Part shown: positions 58,192-64,000 of the stretch, piece after piece
How the letters are laid out: every line of letters begins with the position of its first letter
Position numbering within the stretch: position 1 is the first letter of the stretch
Origin: Nocardioides sp. Root122
GTDB taxonomy: Bacteria > Actinomycetota > Actinomycetes > Propionibacteriales > Nocardioidaceae
Assembly (NCBI RefSeq): GCF_001425025.1
Contig: NZ_LMDE01000009.1
Location: 341,479 to 405,478 of the forward strand
Direction: 5' to 3'
Length of the DNA stretch: 64,000 nt
Program-made: the position numbers and the translations under genes
Notes under the pieces: generated by a model
What the model saw: only the letters and a program-made list of their open reading frames with translations
Told to the model about the DNA's origin: nothing
Database searches by the model: none

Positions 58192-58225
58192 GGCCCGACC
58201 TCGCGAGGTCCTCGGTGTTTGCGCG

Positions 58226-58363
58226 GTGCCTGACGGGGAATCTGTCCCCATCAGGCCAAGGAGAGGTCCCGGATGTCAGGGATACGGCTGGGCCACGCCG
58301 GGCGACCGCGCGGCCGCCGAGAACGTCATCAAGGACCTGCGCGACGCCCTGGCGGGGAAGTAG
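58226..58363 (+). pseudogene. Short ORF, possible C-terminal remnant
   Basis: GTG 58226 opens 45 codons ending in TAG 58361-58363. The last 30 residues (GYGWATPGDRAAAENVIKDL, then RDALAGK) look like genuine coding sequence with an amphipathic helix, while the first 15 are low quality and contain an imperfect hairpin (58229-58255). There is no clear promoter or ribosome site. I infer the tail of a lost gene, possibly the tip of a larger protein. It could also be a small gene in its own right. Confidence 0.35.
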
Positions 58364-58371
58364 GAGGGCTG

Positions 58372-58764
58372 GTGTCTGCTGAGGAGTTCACGAGGTTCGC
58401 CGCAAGGCTCGCTGCGATCACGTCCGCCGTCGGTGACGCGCTCGAGGCCGACGGGGAGGAGCGCGCGCCCGACATGGAGGTGCCGGTGCTGTGGATGAGC
58501 GCCCTGGGTCATGCGGTCGCCGCCGTGCTGCCGACACTGTCGGAGCACACGCAGCGTGCGGTCCTCGACCTGGTCGAGGACGGGATGGCGTCTGGGGGAG
58601 AGCTGCTCCGGACCGCTGTCGCGACCGGTCTCCTCGAGGCTCTGGCCCACGACATGGACCGGTCTCGCGTGCCTCGCGACCTCGTCGAGCCGCTCCTGGG
58701 GGCGCAGTCGCGTGCGTACCTGAGGGCCTGGGACGAGTTCACGCTCGGCGAGCCCTCGCCGTGA
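58372..58764 (+). CDS. Hypothetical helical protein, possibly DUF7674/immunity-like
   Basis: 130 residues from GTG 58372 with AGGAGG just upstream (spacing short). Nearly all helical: AAITSAVGDALEADGEE, RAVLDLVEDGMASGGELL, RTAVATGLLEALAHDMDRS and LVEPLLGAQSRAYLRAWDEF. The order 'acidic helix, LLEALA, LLG' recalls small DUF7674 proteins found near polymorphic toxins, but this is impression only. It starts 8 bp after a likely gene remnant. No catalytic residues are evident. A 19-codon ORF overlaps its stop (58761-58820), probably another remnant. Confidence 0.5.
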   Translation: MSAEEFTRFAARLAAITSAVGDALEADGEERAPDMEVPVLWMSALGHAVAAVLPTLSEHTQRAVLDLVEDGMASGGELLRTAVATGLLEALAHDMDRSRVPRDLVEPLLGAQSRAYLRAWDEFTLGEPSP

Positions 58765-58846
58765 GCGAGGAACGGGACTCCCTGGTGGCGTTCGTCGGTG
58801 GGGACGCCGAGGGCGCATGATCGCTGCGCGCGGCCGCGACGGACCC

Positions 58847-58862
58847 CGGTCAGCGCTGACCG
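58847..58862. terminator. 16-bp perfect palindrome at the end of the PhaC-like gene
   Basis: CGGTCAGC-GCTGACCG with no loop bases, overlapping the stop codon at 58850-58852. It shares GGTCAGCG with the phoU-gpmA terminator. Confidence 0.35.
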
Positions 58863-60133
58863 AGGGCGCGTGAGCCGGCGGACCCGTAGCGCCGCGACGG
58901 GTTGGAGCCGATCGTGCGGGCACCAGCCTCGGTGGCGGGTGTCTTCTTCGCGAGAGTCTTCTTGCTCGCGGCCTTCCTGCCAGGCGCCTTCTTGCCAGGC
59001 GCCTTCTTGGCGGGCGCCTTCTTGGCGGGGGCCTTCTTGGCGGGGGCCTTCTTCGCTGCGGGAGCCCGGCCGGACCAGGCGGCGACCCACTCGTCGATCG
59101 CCTGCCAGGTCGTCCCGCGGGCGGCGCGCCCGGTGAGCATGCCGAGGTGCCCGCCGGGGACCACCTCGAAGCGCACCTGCTCGGCCCCCGACAGCAGCGG
59201 CACCACCGCGCGTACGGCGGGCAGCGGGGCGATCCCGTCGGTGTTGCCGGCGAAGACGAGCACGGGGACGGTGATCGCGGCCAGGTCGATCGTGCGGTCA
59301 CCGACGTCCATGCGACCCGCGGCGAGGGCGTTGCCCTTGACGAAGCGGTGGTAGAGCTGGCCGAAGGTGCGACCCGGGTAGGCGGTCATGCTCGACATGA
59401 AACGGGTGACGGCCTCGAGCTGGGCGAGGTAGTCGGTGTCGTCGAGGTGGGTCAGCACCGCCAGCGGCTTGGTGACGACCTTCTGGGCCGACGCGGCGGT
59501 GAACGCCCAGTTGACCAGCGGCGTCGGGATGCCCCCGAGGGCGCGGTAGGCACGGGTGACCACGCCGCGGCCCTGCGTCAGGTTGAGGAGCGGGCGCACC
59601 GGCGCGACCAGCGGCACCTTCGTGACGTCGACGGGGGAGCCCACCACGGTCAACGAGGCGATCGGCAGGTCGTTGCGGTCGGCGGTGACGAGCATCGCGA
59701 AGATGCCACCGAGGCTCCAGCCGACCAGGTGCACGGGACGGCCACCGGAGTGCTCGTGCACCGTGCGGATCGCCTCGGGCAGGACCTCGTCGACCCAGTG
59801 CTCGACGCCGAGCGCCCGGTTCTTGAAGGACACCTGGCCGTACTCCACGAGGTAGGTCGGCCTGCCCTGCGTCACCAGGTGCTCGACGAGCGAGCAGCCG
59901 CGCCGCAGGTCGAAGCAGAGCGCCGGGGCGGCCAGCGGGGTCACGAGCAGCACCGGGTCGCCGGTCTGCTCGACCTCCTTGGCCGGGCGGTAGTGGTAGA
60001 CCTCGCGCAGCTCCCCGTCGTCGACCAGCGTGCGGGGCATCGGCCGGAGGTCGGCGAGCCCGCCGTAGAGAAGGGTGTGCGCGACGTTTCCCGCCGCGGA
60101 GACCACCTGGTCGGGCTTGGGGATCAGATCCAT
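58850..60133 (-). CDS. PhaC-like alpha/beta hydrolase with a histone-H1-like C-terminal tail
   Basis: 427 residues from ATG 60133. The alpha/beta-hydrolase domain (about 1-350) has LVGWSLGGIFAML (nucleophile Ser), FAGNTDGIAPL (Asp) and VPGGHLGML (His), with REVYHYRP and VEYGQVSFKNR typical of polyhydroxyalkanoate-synthase-like hydrolases; PHA synthases use Cys, so this is probably a Ser enzyme. Residues about 355-405 are repeats of KKAPA/KKAPG, like eukaryotic H1 or bacterial HU-tail sequences, suggesting DNA, polyphosphate or granule binding. The fusion is unusual. Confidence 0.8.
   Translation of the reverse strand: MDLIPKPDQVVSAAGNVAHTLLYGGLADLRPMPRTLVDDGELREVYHYRPAKEVEQTGDPVLLVTPLAAPALCFDLRRGCSLVEHLVTQGRPTYLVEYGQVSFKNRALGVEHWVDEVLPEAIRTVHEHSGGRPVHLVGWSLGGIFAMLVTADRNDLPIASLTVVGSPVDVTKVPLVAPVRPLLNLTQGRGVVTRAYRALGGIPTPLVNWAFTAASAQKVVTKPLAVLTHLDDTDYLAQLEAVTRFMSSMTAYPGRTFGQLYHRFVKGNALAAGRMDVGDRTIDLAAITVPVLVFAGNTDGIAPLPAVRAVVPLLSGAEQVRFEVVPGGHLGMLTGRAARGTTWQAIDEWVAAWSGRAPAAKKAPAKKAPAKKAPAKKAPGKKAPGRKAASKKTLAKKTPATEAGARTIGSNPSRRYGSAGSRALGQR
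58984..59058. repeat. Five 15-bp repeats coding the KKAPA tail
   Basis: On the plus strand GCGCCTTCTTGGCGG and variants, five units in a row. They read as AKKAP-type pentapeptides on the minus strand. Likely prone to slippage in multiples of five residues. Confidence 0.85.
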
Positions 60134-60139
60134 GGAAGA

Positions 60140-60145
60140 AATCTA
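60140..60145 (-). promoter_or_regulatory. Leaderless -10 (TAGATT) for the PhaC-like gene
   Basis: On the minus strand TAGATT, 6 nt (TCTTCC), ATG 60133. Confidence 0.5.
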
Positions 60146-60230
60146 CGGGCAGGTGCATCCGCTCGGGGGTCTCGGCCGGAGAAGGAGTCGACAGGGCGCC
60201 ACCGGGTGCCCCCGTAGGAAGGACTCCCCC

Positions 60231-60869
60231 ATGAAGCGTCGCGTTCCCGCCATCCTGGCCGCCTCGGCCCTCGCCCTCGGCGCCGTACAGGCCATGGCCC
60301 CCGCTGCCAGCGCGCAGGCAGCCGGCGAGGACAGCCTCGCCGCGCTGCTGACGTCCGACGGCAACCAGTTCGACAAGAACAAGTCCGACTTCGACATCGT
60401 CACCGAGGCGGCCCTCGCGGTGGTCGCCGCCAAGCCGGACTCCCCGGTCGCGCTGATCGCCGACGGCTCGCAGCGCCTCACGGTCTTCGCGCCCACCGAC
60501 CAGGCCTTCCGCCTCCTGGCCAAGGACCTCACGGGCAAGACCATCAAGAGCGAGAAGAAGGTCTTCGAGGCGCTCGTCGACCTCGCGGGCGTGGACACCA
60601 TCGAGACGGTGCTGCTCTACCACGTCGTCCCGGGCAAGACCCTCACGAGCAACAAGGTCCTCAAGGCCAACGGCGCCAAGCTGATGACCGCCGCCGGCGA
60701 GACCGTCAAGGTCAAGGTCCGCACCAAGCCCTCGGTCTCGATCACGCTCAAGGACAAGGACCGGAACGACCAGGACCCGAAGGTCGTGCTCAAGGCCCTC
60801 GACCTCAACAAGGGCAACAAGCAGGTCGCGCACGGCATCGACCGCGTGCTGCGCCCGATCGACCTCTGA
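60231..60869 (+). CDS. Secreted fasciclin domain protein
   Basis: 212 residues from ATG 60231 behind GGAAGGA. Signal peptide (MKRRVPAILAASALALGAVQ, cleavage near ASAQA) then one fasciclin (FAS1) domain: DIVTEAALAVVAA, LTVFAPTDQAFRLLAKD (H1 motif), VLLYHVVPGKTLTSNKVL (H2-like YHV) and the closing VAHGIDRVLRPIDL. FAS1 domains mediate adhesion or matrix binding; mycobacterial MPT70/MPT83 are regulated by SigK-RskA. The ECF sigma and RskA-like genes follow 42 bp later, so a similar circuit is inferred. Confidence 0.9.
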   Translation: MKRRVPAILAASALALGAVQAMAPAASAQAAGEDSLAALLTSDGNQFDKNKSDFDIVTEAALAVVAAKPDSPVALIADGSQRLTVFAPTDQAFRLLAKDLTGKTIKSEKKVFEALVDLAGVDTIETVLLYHVVPGKTLTSNKVLKANGAKLMTAAGETVKVKVRTKPSVSITLKDKDRNDQDPKVVLKALDLNKGNKQVAHGIDRVLRPIDL

Positions 60870-60911
60870 CCGGCCGACAGCAGCAACGATCCTGACGGGT
60901 GGGGAACGCCG

Positions 60912-61553
60912 ATGACAGTCGTGCCGTTCCCCGCCCGCTCGGGCCGCCGGTACGGTGGCCGCGTGGTCACCGGTGTCATGGCGTTCGAGGGCGAGCAGGA
61001 CGACTACGTCCACTCGGTCGCCGCGCGCCTCGTCGCCGGTGACGAGACGGCCCTCGAGGAGATCTACGACCGGTGGTCCGCGCTGGTCCACACCTATGCC
61101 CTGCGAGCGCTGGGCGACCCGCACGACGCGGAGGAGGCCACCCAGCAGGTCTTCATCAGCGCGTGGCGCAGCCGTCACACGCTGACGCCGAGCCCCGTCG
61201 CCCTTCCTGCCTGGCTGCTGGGCATCGCGCGGCACAAGGTCTCCGACGTACGAGCCGGCCGGGCCCGCGACGCCGCCAAGGTCGCGGCCGCGACCACGCT
61301 CCCCGAGGCGCAGCAGGTCGAGACAGAGTCGGCCGACCACGCGCTCGCCGACCGGCTGGTCGTGCGCCAGGCCGTGCAGGACCTGCCCGACCCGCGCCGC
61401 ACGATCGTGTTCCTCGCGTTCTGGGAGGAGCGCAGCCACGTCGAGATCGCGCAGACCACCGGTCTCCCGCTCGGCACCGTCAAGAGCCACGTCCGTCGCG
61501 GACTGGCCCAGATCCACCAGCAGCTCGAGGGGGTGCGCCGTGCCACACGTTGA
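60912..61553 (+). CDS. ECF RNA polymerase sigma factor (SigK-like)
   Basis: 213 residues from ATG 60912 behind GGTGGGGA. GTG 60963, with TACGGT exactly 6 nt ahead (60951-60956), would shorten it by 17 residues and is about as likely. Region 2: VAGDETALEEIYDRWSALVHTYALRAL and DAEEATQQVFISAW. Region 4: DLPDPRRTIVFLAFWEERSH then GLPLGTVKSHVRRGLAQIHQQL. It would be held by the membrane anti-sigma factor encoded next (14-bp overlap). The target promoters are unknown; fasciclin is the obvious candidate. Confidence 0.88.
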   Translation: MTVVPFPARSGRRYGGRVVTGVMAFEGEQDDYVHSVAARLVAGDETALEEIYDRWSALVHTYALRALGDPHDAEEATQQVFISAWRSRHTLTPSPVALPAWLLGIARHKVSDVRAGRARDAAKVAAATTLPEAQQVETESADHALADRLVVRQAVQDLPDPRRTIVFLAFWEERSHVEIAQTTGLPLGTVKSHVRRGLAQIHQQLEGVRRATR

Positions 61554-62298
61554 CCTCGACGACCTCGCGGGCCTCGCTCTCGACCTCGACGACATCGACG
61601 ACGCGGTGCGCCGTCACGTCGAGTCGTGCGCGGAGTGCGGCGCGGTGCTCGCCTCCCTGACCGAGGCTCGCGCCCTCGCCGGCGAGGGTCCGCTGGTCCC
61701 GCCTCCGGACCACGTGCGCGACCAGGTGATGGCACACGTCCACCGCTCCGTCGAGGACCGGCAGCCGGGAGCGGTCGAGGTCGGCGTCGCCCAGCCGATC
61801 CCACTCCCCGTCGGGGGTGACGCACGCCGTCCGTCGCGCAGCCGGGTGCCGGCCTGGGCGGCCGGCCTCGCCGCCGGGGTCGCCCTCGTCGCGGGCCTGG
61901 GGATCGGCCGGCTGACCGTCGGGGATCCCGAGCGACCGGAGGCGAGCGACCCGCCCACCCCGTCCGGCACGGTGGTCGCCGCCGCGGCCCTCACGGCGCT
62001 GGACAGCGACGCCCCACGCGGGGAGGCGAGCGCCGTACGCGCCGACGACACCGTCACGTTGCGCGTCCGGGCCAGCCGGCTCGGCGACGAGGACGGCTTC
62101 CACGAGGTCTGGCTGATCAACGTCGACGGCACCCGCATGGTCGCACTCGGTGTGCTCACGCCGGGCGACACCGGCGAGTTCGACGTGCCGCAGGGGCTCA
62201 TCGACGAGGGCTACCGGATCGTCGACATCTCGGTCGAGCCGGACGACGGCGATCCCACCCACTCGGGTGTGAGCCTGGCGCGTGGAGAGCTCACCTAG
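61540..62298 (+). CDS. Anti-sigma factor, RskA-like with a zinc-binding N-terminus
   Basis: 252 residues from GTG 61540. The N-terminal anti-sigma domain has HVESCAECG (H-x3-C-x2-C zinc site, about 27-35), one membrane helix (about 105-128, VPAWAAGLAAGVALVAGLGIG), and an extracellular RskA-type beta domain: GFHEVWLINVDGTRMVALGVL. Such proteins sequester their sigma at the membrane and release it on proteolysis. It overlaps the sigma gene by 14 bp. Confidence 0.88.
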   Translation: MPHVDLDDLAGLALDLDDIDDAVRRHVESCAECGAVLASLTEARALAGEGPLVPPPDHVRDQVMAHVHRSVEDRQPGAVEVGVAQPIPLPVGGDARRPSRSRVPAWAAGLAAGVALVAGLGIGRLTVGDPERPEASDPPTPSGTVVAAAALTALDSDAPRGEASAVRADDTVTLRVRASRLGDEDGFHEVWLINVDGTRMVALGVLTPGDTGEFDVPQGLIDEGYRIVDISVEPDDGDPTHSGVSLARGELT

Positions 62299-62345
62299 AC
62301 CCCGACACCCTCGACATCCCGGCCCGGGAGGGCTAGGAACGGACC

Positions 62346-63905
62346 ATGAGGTGGCGCTACGCGATCCTGGGCGGCACGGCAGTGGCCGGCACCGCGACGG
62401 CGATCCACGACCTGGTCCAGCGCAAGCACGCGATCCTGCGCAACTTCCCGATCATGGGCCACGGCCGCTTCTTCGTGGAGAGGTTCGGCCCCGAGCTGCG
62501 GCAGTACATCGTCACCAGCAACGACGAGGAGCGCCCGTTCAGTCGCGACCAACGGCGGTGGGTCTATGCCAGCTCCAAGCTGGAGAACAACTACTTCGGC
62601 TTCGGCACCGACAACGACGTCGAGCAGGTCGCGGGCTACCCCGTCATCAAGCACCGGACCTTCACCGGTCCGGGCGCGGCGACGATGCCGCACGCGCAGG
62701 AGGAGATCCGGCTGCCGTGCGCCAAGGTGCTCGGCGCCGCCCGGGGGCGTCCGCACGCGTTCCGGCCCGCCTCGGTCGTCAACATCTCCGGGATGAGCTT
62801 CGGCTCGCTCTCGGGAAAGGCGATCGAGTCCCTCAACAAGGGCGCGGCGATGGCCGGCTGCCTGCAGAACACCGGCGAGGGTGCGCTGTCCCCGCACCAC
62901 CGCCACGGGGGCGACATCGTCTTCCAGATCGGTACGTCCTACTTCGGGTGCCGCGACGACAGCGGACGCTTCGACATGCGCCGTCTCGTCGACCTGGTGC
63001 AGTCGGCCCCGGTCCGCGCGATCGAGATCAAGCTGAGCCAGGGCGCGAAGCCGGGCCTGGGCGGCATGCTGCCCGGAGAGAAGGTGAGCAGGGAGATCGC
63101 CGAGATCCGCGGCATCCCCGAGGGCGTCGACTGCGCCTCGCCCAGCCGGCACGCCGAGTTCGACGACGTCGACTCCATGCTCGACTTCGTCGAGTCGGTG
63201 GCGCAGGAGACCGGCCTGCCGGTCGGCATCAAGTCGGCCGTGGGCAACCTGACCATGTGGGACGAGCTGACCACCGAGATGTCTCGCGGCGGGCGTGGGG
63301 TCGACTTCATCAACATCGACGGCGGCGAGGGCGGCACCGGCGCCGCCCCGATGATCTTCGCCGACTCGGTGGCCTACCCGTTCCGCATCGGGTTCAGCGA
63401 GGTCTACCGCCGCTTCGCCGAGGCCGGGCTGACCGACGACGTCGTCTTCATCGGGGCGGGCAAGCTCGGCATCCCGGAGAACGCGATCGTCGCCTTCGCG
63501 CTGGGGGTCGACATGGTCAACGTCGGCCGCGAGGCGATGATGTCGATCGGCTGCATCCAGGCCCAGAAGTGCCACACCGACCACTGCCCGGTCGGCGTGG
63601 CGACGCAGAACCCGCGCTACACCCGGGGCCTCGACGTGAGCCTGAAGAGCGTGCGTGCGGCCAACTACATCCGCTCGATGCGCCGCGACCTGCTCAAGGT
63701 CTCGGAGGCCGTCGGCGTGGTCCACCCCGGCCTGATCGCCCCTGGCGACATCGACATCCTCGACGGCACCCGTGCGGCGCGCGGGCTCGCCGAGACCTAC
63801 GGCTACGACCCCGACCGCCCGCGGCTGGCGCCGCGGCTGGTCAAGGAGATCGAGGAGATCATGGTCGCGCAGGACGCCACGAGGCCTGCGCAGGCGCCGG
63901 CCTGA
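62346..63905 (+). CDS. FMN-binding glutamate synthase family protein
   Basis: 519 residues from ATG 62346, with TAGGAA 6 nt upstream (one base off the leaderless pattern). The N-terminal helix is a possible membrane anchor (YAILGGTAVAGTATAI). The GltB-type FMN barrel follows: VVNISGMSFGSLSGKAIESL, CLQNTGEGALSPHH, KLSQGAKPGLGGMLPG (substrate loop), FINIDGGEGGTGAAP and CIQAQKCHTDHCPVGVATQN (cysteines as in the [3Fe-4S] motif). Stand-alone family members lack the amidotransferase and dehydrogenase parts; their reaction is not established. Confidence 0.88.
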   Translation: MRWRYAILGGTAVAGTATAIHDLVQRKHAILRNFPIMGHGRFFVERFGPELRQYIVTSNDEERPFSRDQRRWVYASSKLENNYFGFGTDNDVEQVAGYPVIKHRTFTGPGAATMPHAQEEIRLPCAKVLGAARGRPHAFRPASVVNISGMSFGSLSGKAIESLNKGAAMAGCLQNTGEGALSPHHRHGGDIVFQIGTSYFGCRDDSGRFDMRRLVDLVQSAPVRAIEIKLSQGAKPGLGGMLPGEKVSREIAEIRGIPEGVDCASPSRHAEFDDVDSMLDFVESVAQETGLPVGIKSAVGNLTMWDELTTEMSRGGRGVDFINIDGGEGGTGAAPMIFADSVAYPFRIGFSEVYRRFAEAGLTDDVVFIGAGKLGIPENAIVAFALGVDMVNVGREAMMSIGCIQAQKCHTDHCPVGVATQNPRYTRGLDVSLKSVRAANYIRSMRRDLLKVSEAVGVVHPGLIAPGDIDILDGTRAARGLAETYGYDPDRPRLAPRLVKEIEEIMVAQDATRPAQAPA

Positions 63906-63915
63906 GAGCCCTATG

Positions 63916-64000
63916 TCAAGCAGCCTCCTGATTGAGGAGGTTGAGGCGGCCGTGTAGGTCGGGGTTGTAGGGCACTCGGTCGTGCCAGCAGCGCCACAGG
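63916..64000 (-). CDS. Transposase-like C-terminal fragment (partial)
   Basis: Twenty-eight codons open to the window edge and end in TGA at 63916-63918. LWRCWHDRVPYNPDLHGRLN resembles the C-terminus of IS110-family transposases, which end in an R-C-W...Y(D/N)P...H pattern; the family is a guess. A CCTCC/GGAGG pair (about 63923-63940) lies at its end. It suggests an insertion element entering here, 10 bp after the previous gene. Confidence 0.4.
   Translation of the reverse strand, partial: LWRCWHDRVPYNPDLHGRLNLLNQEAA

Noticed and set aside
58761..58820. 19-codon ORF after the immunity-like gene
   Set aside because: Coupled by GTGA but too short and with no recognisable feature; recorded as a probable remnant only.
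58984..59058. 15-bp direct repeats considered as a possible CRISPR or VNTR outside genes
   Set aside because: Contiguous units without spacers, in frame and coding the KKAPA tail of a real protein.

Overview
The window is a high-GC actinobacterial chromosome segment, most like Nocardioides or a near relative. The evidence is strong G/C at third codon positions, frequent GTG and TTG starts, CarD, MshA of mycothiol biosynthesis, SenX3-RegX3-PhoU, an Mce lipid-transport operon and an ECF sigma/RskA-type anti-sigma pair. It is almost entirely coding: no gap exceeds about 250 bp, and many neighbouring genes overlap by 1-20 bp.

Layout. 1-4494: distal end of an mce operon (MceD-like tail, MceE-type lipoprotein, MceF-type protein, two Mce-associated proteins, one carrying a degenerate J domain). 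4495-12308: rpoB-rpoC with tandem promoters, an inter-gene hairpin and a terminator. 12338-24427: mixed metabolic genes (DUF4232 protein, Tat-exported sugar isomerase-like protein, geranylgeranyl-reductase-family flavoprotein, two acyltransferases, tandem-Nudix protein, hydroxyacid-oxoacid transhydrogenase-like enzyme, a 27-residue membrane peptide coupled to a methyltransferase, racemase, SDR, RNase H fusion). 24527-33827: mshA-ybjN, a serine hydrolase, a DMT exporter, regX3-senX3 divergent from phoU, gpmA, an LpqE-like lipoprotein and a UbiA-type prenyltransferase. This resembles the M. tuberculosis Rv0486-Rv0491 order with insertions. 33953-47753: carD, a degenerate IspD-like gene, ispD, ispF, a molybdopterin oxidoreductase, a C39 peptidase, a 2,044-residue secreted nuclease/5'-nucleotidase, cysS and rlmB. 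This resembles the Rv3579c-Rv3584 neighbourhood with insertions. 47764-58179: metallophosphoesterase, DUF4032, GH13, tRNA-Thr(TGT) with an HNH nuclease behind it, pdxY, an extradiol dioxygenase, and an ung/PLP-lyase/MFS operon. 58226-60133: gene remnants, a possible immunity-like protein and a PhaC-like hydrolase with a histone-H1-like tail. 60231-62298: fasciclin, ECF sigma and RskA-like anti-sigma. 62346-64000: glutamate-synthase-family FMN protein, then the tail of a transposase-like gene at the edge.

How the genes work together. Core transcription is represented by rpoBC and by CarD, which binds RNA polymerase. Phosphate control (SenX3-RegX3, PhoU and a PHO-box-like repeat) sits in the same window as a secreted nuclease-nucleotidase that would release phosphate from extracellular DNA. 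IspD and IspF are consecutive-pathway MEP enzymes upstream of isoprenoids used by the UbiA-type and geranylgeranyl-reductase-type enzymes. The sigma/anti-sigma/fasciclin trio resembles SigK-RskA-MPT70/83.

The clearest cross-cutting pattern is regulatory: about twenty starts are preceded by a hexamer of form NANNNT exactly 6 nt upstream, as expected for leaderless transcripts. It helps fix several start codons and reveals divergent gene pairs with abutting promoters. The most unusual proteins are the IspD-like gene lacking its nucleotide-binding half and apparently starting at CTG, the J-domain/Mce-associated fusion without HPD, the RNase H-DUF4440 fusion, and the PhaC-like hydrolase with a lysine/alanine repeat tail. 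No CRISPR array, intact insertion sequence or prophage was seen.
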